Below, in pieces: positions 44,018 through 52,923 of a DNA stretch of 64,000 bases (its first letter is position 1; every line of letters begins with the position of its first letter). This stretch comes from Bacteroidales bacterium (lineage in GTDB: Bacteria > Bacteroidota > Bacteroidia > Bacteroidales > Marinilabiliaceae). The translations under genes were made by a program, and so were the position numbers. The stretch covers positions 1-64,000 of the forward strand of contig JAKSLG010000007.1 in NCBI GenBank assembly GCA_024401295.1, in the 5' to 3' direction. Below the pieces are notes generated by a model that was not told where the DNA came from, did not search any database, and saw only the letters and a program-made list of their open reading frames with translations.

Positions 44018-45009
44018 CGAAACAACCTACAAACAAAACGGTAAATACGCAAACGGAAGAACCTTATTCTCCATGACAACATATTGTTCCATGGAATCAA
44101 CTTTAGCAAGCGTATTTCATTTGACGTTCTTTCTATGGATGTAAAGAAATTTTCCAACATTGGGAAAATATTGTATCTATCCAAAATATAATTACGTGCC
44201 GTCAATATATATGGAAATCTTTCAATATATACAGCTTGAGGATTCTGCAAAATACGTTCTATTTGAGAACATGTTCTTTCCTTGTCGTGAATATCAATAA
44301 CAATAACCGCTTCTGAAGGAAAGTATTCTGAAATATTTGGACAACCAAAATAAATAGGAACTGAATAACCTAATATTGCGTCAGCAATCTTTTCTGTCCA
44401 ATAATGTTCTACACTAGAATTCTCAATACAAATGTGGAATCGATAAGGTAGAATAGCATCAGCTTTGTCATCAATAAATTTTATCCCCGCTCCAAAGAAA
44501 TCTATTTTCCCTGCAAATCGTTCAGACAAACACTTATAAAAATCATACCTGACTACATGACCAGGCATCATTGTCTTGGATGAACATATCATCGAAATAT
44601 CAGAGACCTTCTGAGGAACTTCAAGATTGCGGAGAGAAAGGTATGGATACTTTACTTTCTTGGTCTCATGTGAAAATCCAAAATGCCAATTCAAAGCTTG
44701 TTGAGAAAGATGATTTTTGGGGGACTTGTAATGACTATGTGACGAAATAATATGGTCAAACTGGTTCAAAAAATGATGACAGTAAGGGTTTGAATCTTCA
44801 GGTTCACCAGAGATGAATATCAAACCACCTTTTTTATATTTTATATTAGCAAGATTAGGCAAAATATTTTCATATACTACGACATAATCCCAAACAATAT
44901 CCTCGTTTGAATTCTCAACAAAATATATAGATTCTCTATACCTTTCTCTATCTAGCTGATGATAGAACAAATCATAGGAAAACGTTGTAAGTATATTGAC
45001 ATAAATCAT
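44014..45009 (-). CDS. Family 10 glycosyltransferase (alpha-1,3/4-fucosyltransferase type)
   Basis: 331 aa. The GT10 signature is clear: ISGEPEDSN in the N-domain, then PYRFHICIENS (E196-N197-S198) and WTEKIADAILGYSVPIYFGCPNISEYFP (Lys207 contacts GDP-fucose in known structures). GT10 enzymes transfer L-fucose from GDP-fucose and build Lewis-type structures in Helicobacter and Bacteroides. No GDP-fucose synthesis genes are in the window. Gap of 11 bp to the upstream GT2. Confidence 0.87.
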   Translation of the reverse strand: MIYVNILTTFSYDLFYHQLDRERYRESIYFVENSNEDIVWDYVVVYENILPNLANIKYKKGGLIFISGEPEDSNPYCHHFLNQFDHIISSHSHYKSPKNHLSQQALNWHFGFSHETKKVKYPYLSLRNLEVPQKVSDISMICSSKTMMPGHVVRYDFYKCLSERFAGKIDFFGAGIKFIDDKADAILPYRFHICIENSSVEHYWTEKIADAILGYSVPIYFGCPNISEYFPSEAVIVIDIHDKERTCSQIERILQNPQAVYIERFPYILTARNYILDRYNIFPMLENFFTSIERTSNEIRLLKLIPWNNMLSWRIRFFRLRIYRFVCRLFR

Positions 45010-45020
45010 AATTAAAGAAG

Positions 45021-45953
45021 CTAACGCAAAAGTATCAATGGGAATAATACAATCTTTGAGACTAACTTATAATTAAATATAGATGTTCTACTGCTTATGT
45101 TACATATCAACAGTTTTAGGAGTTCATAATAGATCATCATCGCAGAAAAGAAATTCACTTTATTCTGGCAAACACAACGGATGTAATGCTCTATTTGAGT
45201 TCGAATTACGCCTGAAGCATATATTGAATGATTGTTTTCTGAAAAATCAATAATATTCAAAATCACACGATAGTGATCTTTAAGTGATGCAAGGGTCATT
45301 TCTGTATTCATTGCAGAGCCTATTCTGTTCAGTTGATTGTATACCATTACTGGTATTGAAACAATAGAATTTTCAATCTGACAGAAATATCTAAATGTAA
45401 ACTCTCCATCTTCTGCATAATTAATACCTTCGCTAAAACGAAGATTAATCTCATCGATGATTCTTCTACAGAACAAATAACACCATACTTCTCCATGGTA
45501 ATAAACATTTGAATAGAATGTATCGACATCAGGATACGAAGTTTTGGTTAAAGATGGCAAAAAAGAACTCATGCAAACCCCATCAGAAATAAACGACACA
45601 CCGTAACAAAAAATGTCAACACCATAATGACTACAAAGTTCGTTTAATAGATATACTATGGCGTCAGAGTTCAACCAATCATCAGCATCAACAAATAATA
45701 CCCATTCGCCACTTGCATTATCAAGACCGACATTACGTGCAGAACCCACCCCTCCATTGTCTTTGTGGATGACATTAACAAAAGGGAACCGTTCTGCATA
45801 TCCATCGATTATTGTACCTGTATTGTCTGTACTACCATCATTTACAACAAGGACTTCTATACCATCAGACACTTGACATACAATACTGTCAAGACACCTT
45901 GTAATATACGCCTCAACATTATAAGCTGGGATGATAATTGACAACCTTACCAT
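45021..45953 (-). CDS. Family 2 glycosyltransferase
   Basis: 310 aa. LSIIIPAYNVEAYITRCLDS, VVNDGSTDNTGTII, NGGVGSARNVGLDNA and VDADDWLNS give the GT-A donor and metal sites. The C-terminus ends in a hydrophobic stretch (YKLVSKIVLFPLILL). AT-rich compared with flanking chromosome. It shares 1 bp with the acetyltransferase upstream. Confidence 0.9.
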   Translation of the reverse strand: MVRLSIIIPAYNVEAYITRCLDSIVCQVSDGIEVLVVNDGSTDNTGTIIDGYAERFPFVNVIHKDNGGVGSARNVGLDNASGEWVLFVDADDWLNSDAIVYLLNELCSHYGVDIFCYGVSFISDGVCMSSFLPSLTKTSYPDVDTFYSNVYYHGEVWCYLFCRRIIDEINLRFSEGINYAEDGEFTFRYFCQIENSIVSIPVMVYNQLNRIGSAMNTEMTLASLKDHYRVILNIIDFSENNHSIYASGVIRTQIEHYIRCVCQNKVNFFSAMMIYYELLKLLICNISSRTSIFNYKLVSKIVLFPLILLR

Positions 45954-46399
45954 TATAACGACTCCTTACATTTCAAGCCATTTCTGCTAATGATGTAAGC
46001 AGGATTGCCAACGACGACACAACCATCTGGAACTGACTTCATGACAACACTATTAGCACCTATCGTGACATCATTACCAATGGCGATATCGCCACAGACA
46101 CAGGCTCCAGAACATATCTTTACATTATCACCTATTACCGGTCTAGTGTTGTCATCGAACTGAGTCTTGACCCCAATCGTCACATTGTGCCACACTTGAA
46201 AATTACGGCCAATGCTCTTGGCATTTATCTGAGTGGAATGTCCATGATTAACGAAAAAACCTTCTCCAATATTGTCGCAGGTGATGAACGAAGTCTTATC
46301 TGCTGGGGCAAGCCAACTAATGGCCCGGCTATCGAATCCCAGGCGATAATAGAACACCGAACGATATTCTGCCATTTCGTCCATCATATAGAAAAACAC
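45953..46399 (-). CDS. Serine-acetyltransferase-like acyltransferase, catalytic part of a frameshifted gene
   Basis: 148 aa if read from the GTG at 46399; no better start exists. It contains the family's FYYRLG helix, GEGFFVNHGHSTQINAKSIG with the catalytic-type His, hexapeptide repeats and GNPAYIISRNG. Homologues carry ~50 further N-terminal residues, and these are found in the adjacent +1-phase frame (46384-46566). One extra T in the T5 run at 46392-46396 would join the two frames into a protein of ~203 residues. So the gene is either broken, read by slippage, or affected by a sequencing error. Confidence 0.75.
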   Translation of the reverse strand: MFFYMMDEMAEYRSVFYYRLGFDSRAISWLAPADKTSFITCDNIGEGFFVNHGHSTQINAKSIGRNFQVWHNVTIGVKTQFDDNTRPVIGDNVKICSGACVCGDIAIGNDVTIGANSVVMKSVPDGCVVVGNPAYIISRNGLKCKESL

Positions 46400-46566
46400 T
46401 GACGCATTGCTTTATCCTCACGACGGATATTACGTATCCAAACCTCAAAATCCTTTCTAAACAAGTTGGGCTTAGACACAAACAAAATATAGTGAGGAAC
46501 TATACGCGACCTACGAAGATAATAGAAGAACATCACTATAGCATGGACAAAAAAACTCATAGCCAA
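46384..46566 (-). pseudogene. N-terminal part of the frameshifted acetyltransferase
   Basis: 60 codons, starting 10 bp before the end of the upstream GT2 gene as in the rest of this overlapping operon. The sequence IVPHYILFVSKPNLF and KDFEVWIRNIRR resembles the N-terminal helical region of capsule-type serine acetyltransferases. It runs into TGA directly after the T5 run, while the sequence continues in the -1 frame as the catalytic part. The join would read M-R-Q-C-F-F-Y-M-M-D. Confidence 0.65.
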
Positions 46567-47492
46567 TGACCTCCCTTCTGCATATTATCTATACGATTGC
46601 GACGATATGCCATCAGATTACCCATTATGGTGAAGAATGACGTAATATACTCCCATATCATGCGAAAATCCAGTTTAGCAAATCTCTTAATGGCATCGAA
46701 TGAAAAATATAAATAGTTCTTTATAAATTTCTGCCATCGAAGAGACATGTTCAGATTTATATCTAAAAATATGTACATCTGCATGTCGCGATATATCATA
46801 TTCTTCCTAAATACTTGGTAATTCCCAAATCCGTTCCTATCATGAATCATTTTAGCACCAGGCACAACACCTGTTTTGTATCCGTGATATTTCACACGTT
46901 GCTCATAATGTACATCTTCGCCATAATGGAAGAATATAGGATCAAAACCCCCAATATTGTGCAATGTCTTCACAGGCAATAACCACCCTGCAGCCGGCAC
47001 ACATTCCACAGGATAGACGTCCTTCATCTCAGCCATAGTAACATCCTCGACAATTGTAGAACCAATTTCCTTAAGATACTCCTTGAACTGACCGTCCAGT
47101 GAAAGTTTGTCGCCATGAACATGCAAGGGACTGAAAACCGCATAATCAGAATATTGAGGATTCTCGGATACCTTCAACAACTCCTCGAACATATCAGGAT
47201 AAACATACGCATCCTGATTGAGAAGATAAACATAGTCAGCTTTATGCTCGAGGGCATATCGCATACCGACATTATTTGCCTGTCCAAAACCTAAATTCCT
47301 CTCGGACTGAATAAGATGGACCTCTGGATAATTGCCTTGAATATATTGGACCGTTTCGTCAGTAGAAGCATTGTCGACAACAACAACGTCAACCTTGGTG
47401 GAACTTGTACGCAATGACTCGAGACATTCATGAATCCACTTCATGCCGTTCCATGTGGCTATAATGACGGTAATACTTTTCATCGTCTCCAT
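46557..47492 (-). CDS. Family 2 glycosyltransferase (rhamnosyltransferase-like)
   Basis: 311 aa. ITVIIATWNGMKWIHECL, VVVDNASTDETV, ERNLGFGQANNVGMRYA and LLNQDAYVYPDMF are typical of the WbbL/rhamnosyl GT2 branch, in which QD replaces DD. The HYGEDVHYEQRVKYHGY segment holds the catalytic base region. Overlaps the previous gene by 13 bp and the next by 10 bp. Confidence 0.88.
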   Translation of the reverse strand: METMKSITVIIATWNGMKWIHECLESLRTSSTKVDVVVVDNASTDETVQYIQGNYPEVHLIQSERNLGFGQANNVGMRYALEHKADYVYLLNQDAYVYPDMFEELLKVSENPQYSDYAVFSPLHVHGDKLSLDGQFKEYLKEIGSTIVEDVTMAEMKDVYPVECVPAAGWLLPVKTLHNIGGFDPIFFHYGEDVHYEQRVKYHGYKTGVVPGAKMIHDRNGFGNYQVFRKNMIYRDMQMYIFLDINLNMSLRWQKFIKNYLYFSFDAIKRFAKLDFRMIWEYITSFFTIMGNLMAYRRNRIDNMQKGGHWL

Positions 47493-48412
47493 ATTATAGA
47501 ATACACATCACCATATTGTATGGCTTTGCCAAAAGATTTGCGTATATAATGGCACAAAGTATCTCGATATAAATTAAACACAGAGAGTCCCCTTTTTCTC
47601 AAAACATGAACATATCTATTATATACGCTACGATAATTCTTAAATAACGGGACGAGAATGTGTGACGTCAAAGCAGGCGAAGAGCTATAGCCTTTGTCCT
47701 CCATGAAAGCCTGAACGTTGATGAAGGCATCCAACCGAGCCGTGAGCTTTTCGAGATTCACGCTATTGTCGTCCGACGTCAATGAACCGCTGCGAACAGT
47801 ATAGACATAAATGGGATGATTGACAATAGAAATTGTCTTGGCATAGTAACCCGTCATGACCGAGAAGAGATAATCATTAGCGACCTTTGTCTCGTCGAAC
47901 TTAATACCATTATCAACAACCAAAGACATGCGAATCATCTTGCTCCATGGCTCTGTATAGCCAAAGCGGAACAAAGATTCATCAGGCTCTGCCTCATATC
48001 GTTCGAACATAAAATCCTTCGTTCGGTTGGCCTTAACAGATATATCATCACACTGACAACTCTGGGTATTAAAATAGATAATATCAGACGATGAATCCAT
48101 ATGCTCCGAAATAACATCTAAGAAGTCATCAGTAAAGAAGTCATCAGCATCGGCAAAAATGAGCCATTGGCCGACAGCATACTTCAATCCGACATTTCGG
48201 GCATAGCCGGCACCTCTACCATCTTTCGTGAGGTAATACTCAACATTGCTTCGCTTTAGCTCGGGAACTAAGAATGGTATATCTTCGGCATTGTCGCTAT
48301 TATCATCCACCACTACTACTTGGATGCTGTCGGATTCTGGAATAGAACGGAGACATCGCGACAACAAAAGAGGAATATTTCGATGAGGAATTATGATGGA
48401 AAATGACGGCAT
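47480..48412 (-). CDS. Family 2 glycosyltransferase
   Basis: 310 aa from the ATG at 48412 (MPSFSIIIPHRN), which directly opens the GT-A fold and lies 2 bp after the upstream stop; an in-frame ATG at 48448 would add 12 residues inside the upstream gene. VVVDDNSDNAEDI and FADADDFFTDDFL are the donor and metal sites. DGRGAGYARNVGLKYA is the usual acceptor-side helix. Sugar specificity unknown. Confidence 0.86.
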   Translation of the reverse strand: MPSFSIIIPHRNIPLLLSRCLRSIPESDSIQVVVVDDNSDNAEDIPFLVPELKRSNVEYYLTKDGRGAGYARNVGLKYAVGQWLIFADADDFFTDDFLDVISEHMDSSSDIIYFNTQSCQCDDISVKANRTKDFMFERYEAEPDESLFRFGYTEPWSKMIRMSLVVDNGIKFDETKVANDYLFSVMTGYYAKTISIVNHPIYVYTVRSGSLTSDDNSVNLEKLTARLDAFINVQAFMEDKGYSSSPALTSHILVPLFKNYRSVYNRYVHVLRKRGLSVFNLYRDTLCHYIRKSFGKAIQYGDVYSIIWRR

Positions 48413-48414
48413 AA

Positions 48415-49383
48415 CTAATGTGTGTGGAAGTACAACCATTTCTTCCAAAGAAGAATTATCTCATACTTACTCTTGAAATATCTCTTCTTATTGAAGTGTT
48501 TGATGGCGTCAAAGAAGCGAACAAACGGCAAGGCAACCGCAAAACAACCTATTTCTGAAACAGTTCTTTCTATATGTTTTTGCGAAATAACAGACAATAG
48601 ATATACATCTCGCTTGCTTAACAGTTCTTGTTTGAATCCGCCAATCAGCGTTGTCATATCAACATCTTTCATATAGGATGCTATATACTTTTTCTGAAGC
48701 ACGTCCTTTCGTTCTATGGAAGAGATATTTATTCCAGAAACTCGAAAGTCAAAAAGTATATCTTTCGTATTGGCCACCCCATTTGTTGCCATAAGATTGG
48801 CAGTCATCGTGTCACTTTTCCAAGCCAAAGGGTAATCAACAAAACCACCATTGTTCTTTAGCTCCTTCGTTTTGAAAACATAGTTGGCAATGCAAGCTAC
48901 GTTGCCAATCTGCTCATACTGAATCATGAACTCTAACTGAGATGCATGTTCGAGATACATGCCATCTTGCCTCACTACATAACCTTCACCATCTATGATT
49001 TGAGCTCGGGCTCGCAACAAATCAACGTCAGGATATATATTAGATAACTTGTCTATATGCTCAAGAAAATCTTTGGAATAAACATCGTCATCACTTGCCA
49101 TTATCAAATACTCTGTATCGCACAGGTCAACAAGAAGATTCCAATGAGAGACAAGGCTCTTGCCACCCATATTCTCTATGTTGCGCCTATATGAGAAACG
49201 TTCATCAGATAGGTATGGTTCACAGATTTCACGTATAGGCTCTGGAGAACAATCGTCGCTAATCACCACCTTGAAATCGGCAAACGTCTGCATAGAAATG
49301 CTATCAAGCATCTCCCTGAGATATTTTGCCTTATAGGCTGGCAGCAAGAATGTATACTTGGGCGGCATAAGAGAACTTAACAT
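48415..49383 (-). CDS. Family 2 glycosyltransferase
   Basis: 322 aa. YTFLLPAYKAKYLREMLDS, VVISDDCSPEPI and MASDDDVYSKDFLEH mark the GT-A site. The start overlaps the upstream gene by 7 bp; a second ATG at 49368 (MPPKYTF) would remove the overlap and is equally possible. The C-terminus is basic and aromatic (KKWLYFH). Confidence 0.86.
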   Translation of the reverse strand: MLSSLMPPKYTFLLPAYKAKYLREMLDSISMQTFADFKVVISDDCSPEPIREICEPYLSDERFSYRRNIENMGGKSLVSHWNLLVDLCDTEYLIMASDDDVYSKDFLEHIDKLSNIYPDVDLLRARAQIIDGEGYVVRQDGMYLEHASQLEFMIQYEQIGNVACIANYVFKTKELKNNGGFVDYPLAWKSDTMTANLMATNGVANTKDILFDFRVSGINISSIERKDVLQKKYIASYMKDVDMTTLIGGFKQELLSKRDVYLLSVISQKHIERTVSEIGCFAVALPFVRFFDAIKHFNKKRYFKSKYEIILLWKKWLYFHTH

Positions 49384-50348
49384 ACAACTCTCAACTGGCT
49401 CTGAAATGAACGTTCAAGACCAATAATTTTGCACCTAAACTCATCAAAGTCTTTAGACTGTTCAGAATAACTCAACAACATATCACCAAGCATAGACTCA
49501 ATATTATCGAGAATCATTGCTTCTGGAATCTTATACTTATCGGGAATTGCCACATCAAAATCATTTTCTGCAGCATTCTTTTTTCCAACCAAGATATTGC
49601 ACCCAAAATAAACTGCTTCTTTGGGCATACGTTCAGGACCAGGGAACTCCCCAAAATCAATGTAAAGCTTTGAACTTTTATATACCTCGGCCAACTCTTC
49701 TGGGGTATAACCACTTAAAGGCACATAGTTAAATCTATTCCGCTTAAGCAATTCGTTCATTATCAAAGATGGTTTTGATGGATTATAAAGAACGACATCC
49801 TTTCTACCATCAGTATTACGACATGGACCAATATTCAAGAATTGAAGGCTTATTGGTTCCACACAATAATGAGCATCCTTGATACCAAGCTCATTCTTTA
49901 CATACTCATAGGCATATTTTGATCCACAAAGATGAGTGATTTCTTCTAAATCAAAATTACAATATCGCACATCAAGCGATATGACTTCAATATGCAAAAG
50001 TTTCTTTACTGCATATTTGATTCGCTTTAGCAGAGGTGCCTTTTCATATATGAGATTATCCTTACTAAGCCACCAAATATACCTCTTTGCTTTCTTATAT
50101 GGATTCAAGTAAAATGGTCTACGTTCAGGAACAACAACCGAATTTTCTTTTTTATCTTCTACTTCATGAACCAATATCCAAGGATTGCCATATATAAGAT
50201 ATCTTTCTGGCATTGGATTCCGTCCGTTTTCATAATTATAGAAAACCATTACAGCATCTCGTCCTATCTTTCTAAGATAATAACACATCTGCTGTAGTGC
50301 CTCAGGACCACCAGAAACTTGATATGCAGGAGCAAAAACGTAAATCAT
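49377..50348 (-). CDS. Probable GT-B glycosyltransferase (divergent)
   Basis: 323 aa. IYVFAPAYQVSGGPEALQQM has the glycine-rich loop of GT-B enzymes, and late in the protein KLYIDFGEFPGPERMPKEAVYFGCNILVG followed by DVAIPDKYKI resembles the donor-binding half of a family I recall from capsule loci. The usual E-x7-E motif is replaced by PERMPKEA. Fold assignment is moderately secure, reaction uncertain. 4-bp overlap with the upstream GT2. Confidence 0.65.
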   Translation of the reverse strand: MIYVFAPAYQVSGGPEALQQMCYYLRKIGRDAVMVFYNYENGRNPMPERYLIYGNPWILVHEVEDKKENSVVVPERRPFYLNPYKKAKRYIWWLSKDNLIYEKAPLLKRIKYAVKKLLHIEVISLDVRYCNFDLEEITHLCGSKYAYEYVKNELGIKDAHYCVEPISLQFLNIGPCRNTDGRKDVVLYNPSKPSLIMNELLKRNRFNYVPLSGYTPEELAEVYKSSKLYIDFGEFPGPERMPKEAVYFGCNILVGKKNAAENDFDVAIPDKYKIPEAMILDNIESMLGDMLLSYSEQSKDFDEFRCKIIGLERSFQSQLRVVC

Positions 50349-51451
50349 CGCAGTTCATTCATTAAGACACGTATTGACACTTTATAATCTCTTAATGTCT
50401 GACCGAGTCCATAATGTGACACCAAATATACTGACACAGAAATAAATCTAACTATACTAACCTTAGCCAATTCCGCCAAATATTTACCACAATTCGCATT
50501 AGTATCTATTCCGGCAGTTCTCAGATGTTTGGCAACAAGTGACTCTAAACGTAATTTTGATTCAATATTTTCTACAGATTCAGAGTCATCAAAATCCCTA
50601 ATTTGTCTATCAACATTCCATGCAGCACTAACGAGCGGATATACATTCTCTTTAAACTTTGTTTTGGAAGCCATCAATGCATGATGAGCATACGCTACAT
50701 TCTTTTCTTCTTCGGAAATATCTATTTGCTCGCATATATAGTCAAATACCTTCCTATCAAAAATAAAATTGGACCCATCAGCACTTCGTTTATCTGTTTC
50801 TACGTCATTATGTCTTCTGAAATAACTTAATTCTTGTTCTACGAAAACGACGGAACCTTGTAATGCCAATTCAGTCCAGAACATATAATCACCAGCTGCA
50901 TGCATCCTCATATAAGTTTCCGGCATCAACAACGCCTTTTTACGACAAAATATAGCACTACTAGCATTTATAATCGAACAACCCAGTGTCAAATATTTAT
51001 GGATATATTCTTCTCCTTTGAAAAACTTTACATTATTACTTTCGTTTAACAAAATATCGCCAACAGTTTCGTTTTGAACGATATGCACATTACAATATGC
51101 AACAGAACAATTTTGACAACTATTGAAAGCTGAAACTAATTTCTCTAAAAAAATCGATTCACAATAATCATCGCTCTCTGCGATCCAAACAATATCACCA
51201 TTCGCTAATGAGATTCCTTTATGCCATTGCTTAAATGGAGATCCAGAATTTTCTTCATTCACTATTATTTTAGAAACATGAGAGTCCAGTTTATATTTAG
51301 AAATAATCTCTAGACTATTATCTGTCGAATGGTCATCAAGAATAATAACCTCAAAATTCTCATAACTTTGATTCAACACACTCTGTATGCGCTTATCTAG
51401 ATAATGAGAATGGTTATAATTCGGAATAATTACAGAAACTAAAGGTCCCAT
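50345..51451 (-). CDS. Family 2 glycosyltransferase
   Basis: 368 aa. VSVIIPNYNHSHYLDKRIQS, IILDDHSTDNSLEI and WIAESDDYCES are the GT-A motifs. It is one of the most AT-rich genes of the locus. First glycosyltransferase after the wzt gene (17-bp gap). The extra ~60 C-terminal residues are amphipathic. Confidence 0.88.
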   Translation of the reverse strand: MGPLVSVIIPNYNHSHYLDKRIQSVLNQSYENFEVIILDDHSTDNSLEIISKYKLDSHVSKIIVNEENSGSPFKQWHKGISLANGDIVWIAESDDYCESIFLEKLVSAFNSCQNCSVAYCNVHIVQNETVGDILLNESNNVKFFKGEEYIHKYLTLGCSIINASSAIFCRKKALLMPETYMRMHAAGDYMFWTELALQGSVVFVEQELSYFRRHNDVETDKRSADGSNFIFDRKVFDYICEQIDISEEEKNVAYAHHALMASKTKFKENVYPLVSAAWNVDRQIRDFDDSESVENIESKLRLESLVAKHLRTAGIDTNANCGKYLAELAKVSIVRFISVSVYLVSHYGLGQTLRDYKVSIRVLMNELR

Positions 51452-51468
51452 TCAACAATGAATTACCA

Positions 51469-52764
51469 CTAACTCACACGACTGATGATTTCTTGAGTAT
51501 ATGGAATCATAATGTTTCCCCAACATTTTTGCCACTGAACGACTTCCACACCACTTCCTACTCTTGTTATTTCAAAAACAACAGATTTAGATACAACCTG
51601 AAAATCTCGTTGTCCCACTGTATAATCTCCAATTCCCACAGAAAAAGACGCATAATAAGTTCCTGGCACAATATTGTGATTATTTAATGAATAACGTACT
51701 TTTATATACTCCCCAGCCTTCACCTCAAAGGTTGAAGTACTAGAAACACCACCTATTGGCACATCATCCATTCCAAAAATTGTAGTATTAATTCTACAAT
51801 TCTTTACTGTATTGTTAGCCCATAACTCAATATGAAATGGTATTTCATCATCCGAATTGAACTTAGTCTGATTGTTCTCAATTCCTACAGACAAAAAAAC
51901 GACCTCTTTGGCGACATCCACCTTTCCTGGTTTAGAATATTGGGTAAATGAGCATAATTCTCCCATTGAATTATTATTAACGTAGTATTCTGCACAACTT
52001 CCTGCCGTACCCATATAATTCACCATTCCATCTTTCAAAACAATTCCACTCTTACACATGGATCTGACTGCCGCCATATTATGACTAACAAACAATATTG
52101 TTCTTCCTTGTCCATTTGCTACATCTTGCATCTTGCCTATGGCTTTCTTCTGGAACTCTGCATCGCCGACTGCAAGTACCTCGTCTACAACCAATATCTC
52201 TGGTTCGAGGAAAGCGGCTACGGCAAAGCCTAGGCGAACGGTCATACCTGAGGAGTAACGCTTGACTGGTGTGTCGAGATAGCGCTCTACTCCTGCGAAA
52301 TCAACTATCTCATCGAGTTTGCGTGTTATCTCGGCTTTCGTCATTCCCATGATGGAGCCATTCATGTAGATGTTCTCACGACCAGTGAGCTCTGGGTGAA
52401 AACCCGTGCCAACTTCGAGAAGAGAGGCTATGCGACCTTTGTATCGAATGGTACCTGTAGATGGTGAAGTGATGTGCGATAGTAGTTTGAGCAATGTGGA
52501 TTTGCCTGCGCCATTCTTGCCAATAATGCCAACCACATCGCCTTGTTCAACCTGAAACGAAATATCGCGCAATGCCCATACGTAATCGGAATCGCCTTTC
52601 TTGGTGCGGTCGTTGGTTTCGCCAATCTTGAGGTATGGATCTTCGCGACGAAGGATTGTCGTCTGCCACCAACGATTGAGGTCGTGAGAAAGTGTTCCCG
52701 TGCCGACACGGCCAAGACGGTATTGCTTACCTACGTTATTGAATTCAATTGCGATGTTACTCAT
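51469..52764 (-). CDS. wzt: Polysaccharide ABC transporter ATPase (Wzt) with C-terminal substrate domain
   Basis: 431 aa. The ATPase half has Walker A GKNGAGKST (82-90), signature YSSGM (170-174) and Walker B EILVVDEVLAVGD. The last ~180 residues form a beta-sandwich like the Wzt C-terminal domain that binds the capped non-reducing end of O-antigen and gates export. It couples ATP hydrolysis to export through Wzm. A 159-bp gap with an 11-bp repeat array separates it from wzm. GC content falls from the ATPase half to the C-terminal half, as if the specificity domain had been exchanged. Confidence 0.9.
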   Translation of the reverse strand: MSNIAIEFNNVGKQYRLGRVGTGTLSHDLNRWWQTTILRREDPYLKIGETNDRTKKGDSDYVWALRDISFQVEQGDVVGIIGKNGAGKSTLLKLLSHITSPSTGTIRYKGRIASLLEVGTGFHPELTGRENIYMNGSIMGMTKAEITRKLDEIVDFAGVERYLDTPVKRYSSGMTVRLGFAVAAFLEPEILVVDEVLAVGDAEFQKKAIGKMQDVANGQGRTILFVSHNMAAVRSMCKSGIVLKDGMVNYMGTAGSCAEYYVNNNSMGELCSFTQYSKPGKVDVAKEVVFLSVGIENNQTKFNSDDEIPFHIELWANNTVKNCRINTTIFGMDDVPIGGVSSTSTFEVKAGEYIKVRYSLNNHNIVPGTYYASFSVGIGDYTVGQRDFQVVSKSVVFEITRVGSGVEVVQWQKCWGNIMIPYTQEIISRVS

Positions 52765-52802
52765 TTTGCATACAGATTGTAAATTGGCTATAGCGCTTTT
52801 AT

Positions 52803-52857
52803 CCTATGGTTTTCCTGCCTTTCTCCTATGGTTCTCCTATCTCTTTCCTATCTGAGC
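52803..52857. repeat. Five-unit 11-bp periodic repeat between wzm and wzt
   Basis: On the plus strand CCT recurs at 52803, 52814, 52825, 52836 and 52847, exactly 11 bp apart. The units are CCTATGGTTTT, CCTGCCTTTCT, CCTATGGTTCT, CCTATCTCTTT and CCTATCTGAGC. In the transcribed direction this is a purine-rich run of ATAGG motifs, 39-93 nt before the wzt start codon, in the only sizeable gap of the polysaccharide operon. It could be a helically phased protein-binding array, an mRNA element, or a short tandem-duplication tract. Confidence 0.75.
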
Positions 52858-52923
52858 GAAATTGTAAGTTCGTATGTGGTGTACTGGTTACGGATTATAA
52901 CGTTGACAACTTTTGCATCGTGG

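Noticed and set aside
52765-52923. CRISPR-like array in the wzm-wzt gap
   Set aside because: The repeats are 11 bp and directly tandem with no spacers; they cannot be a CRISPR array.
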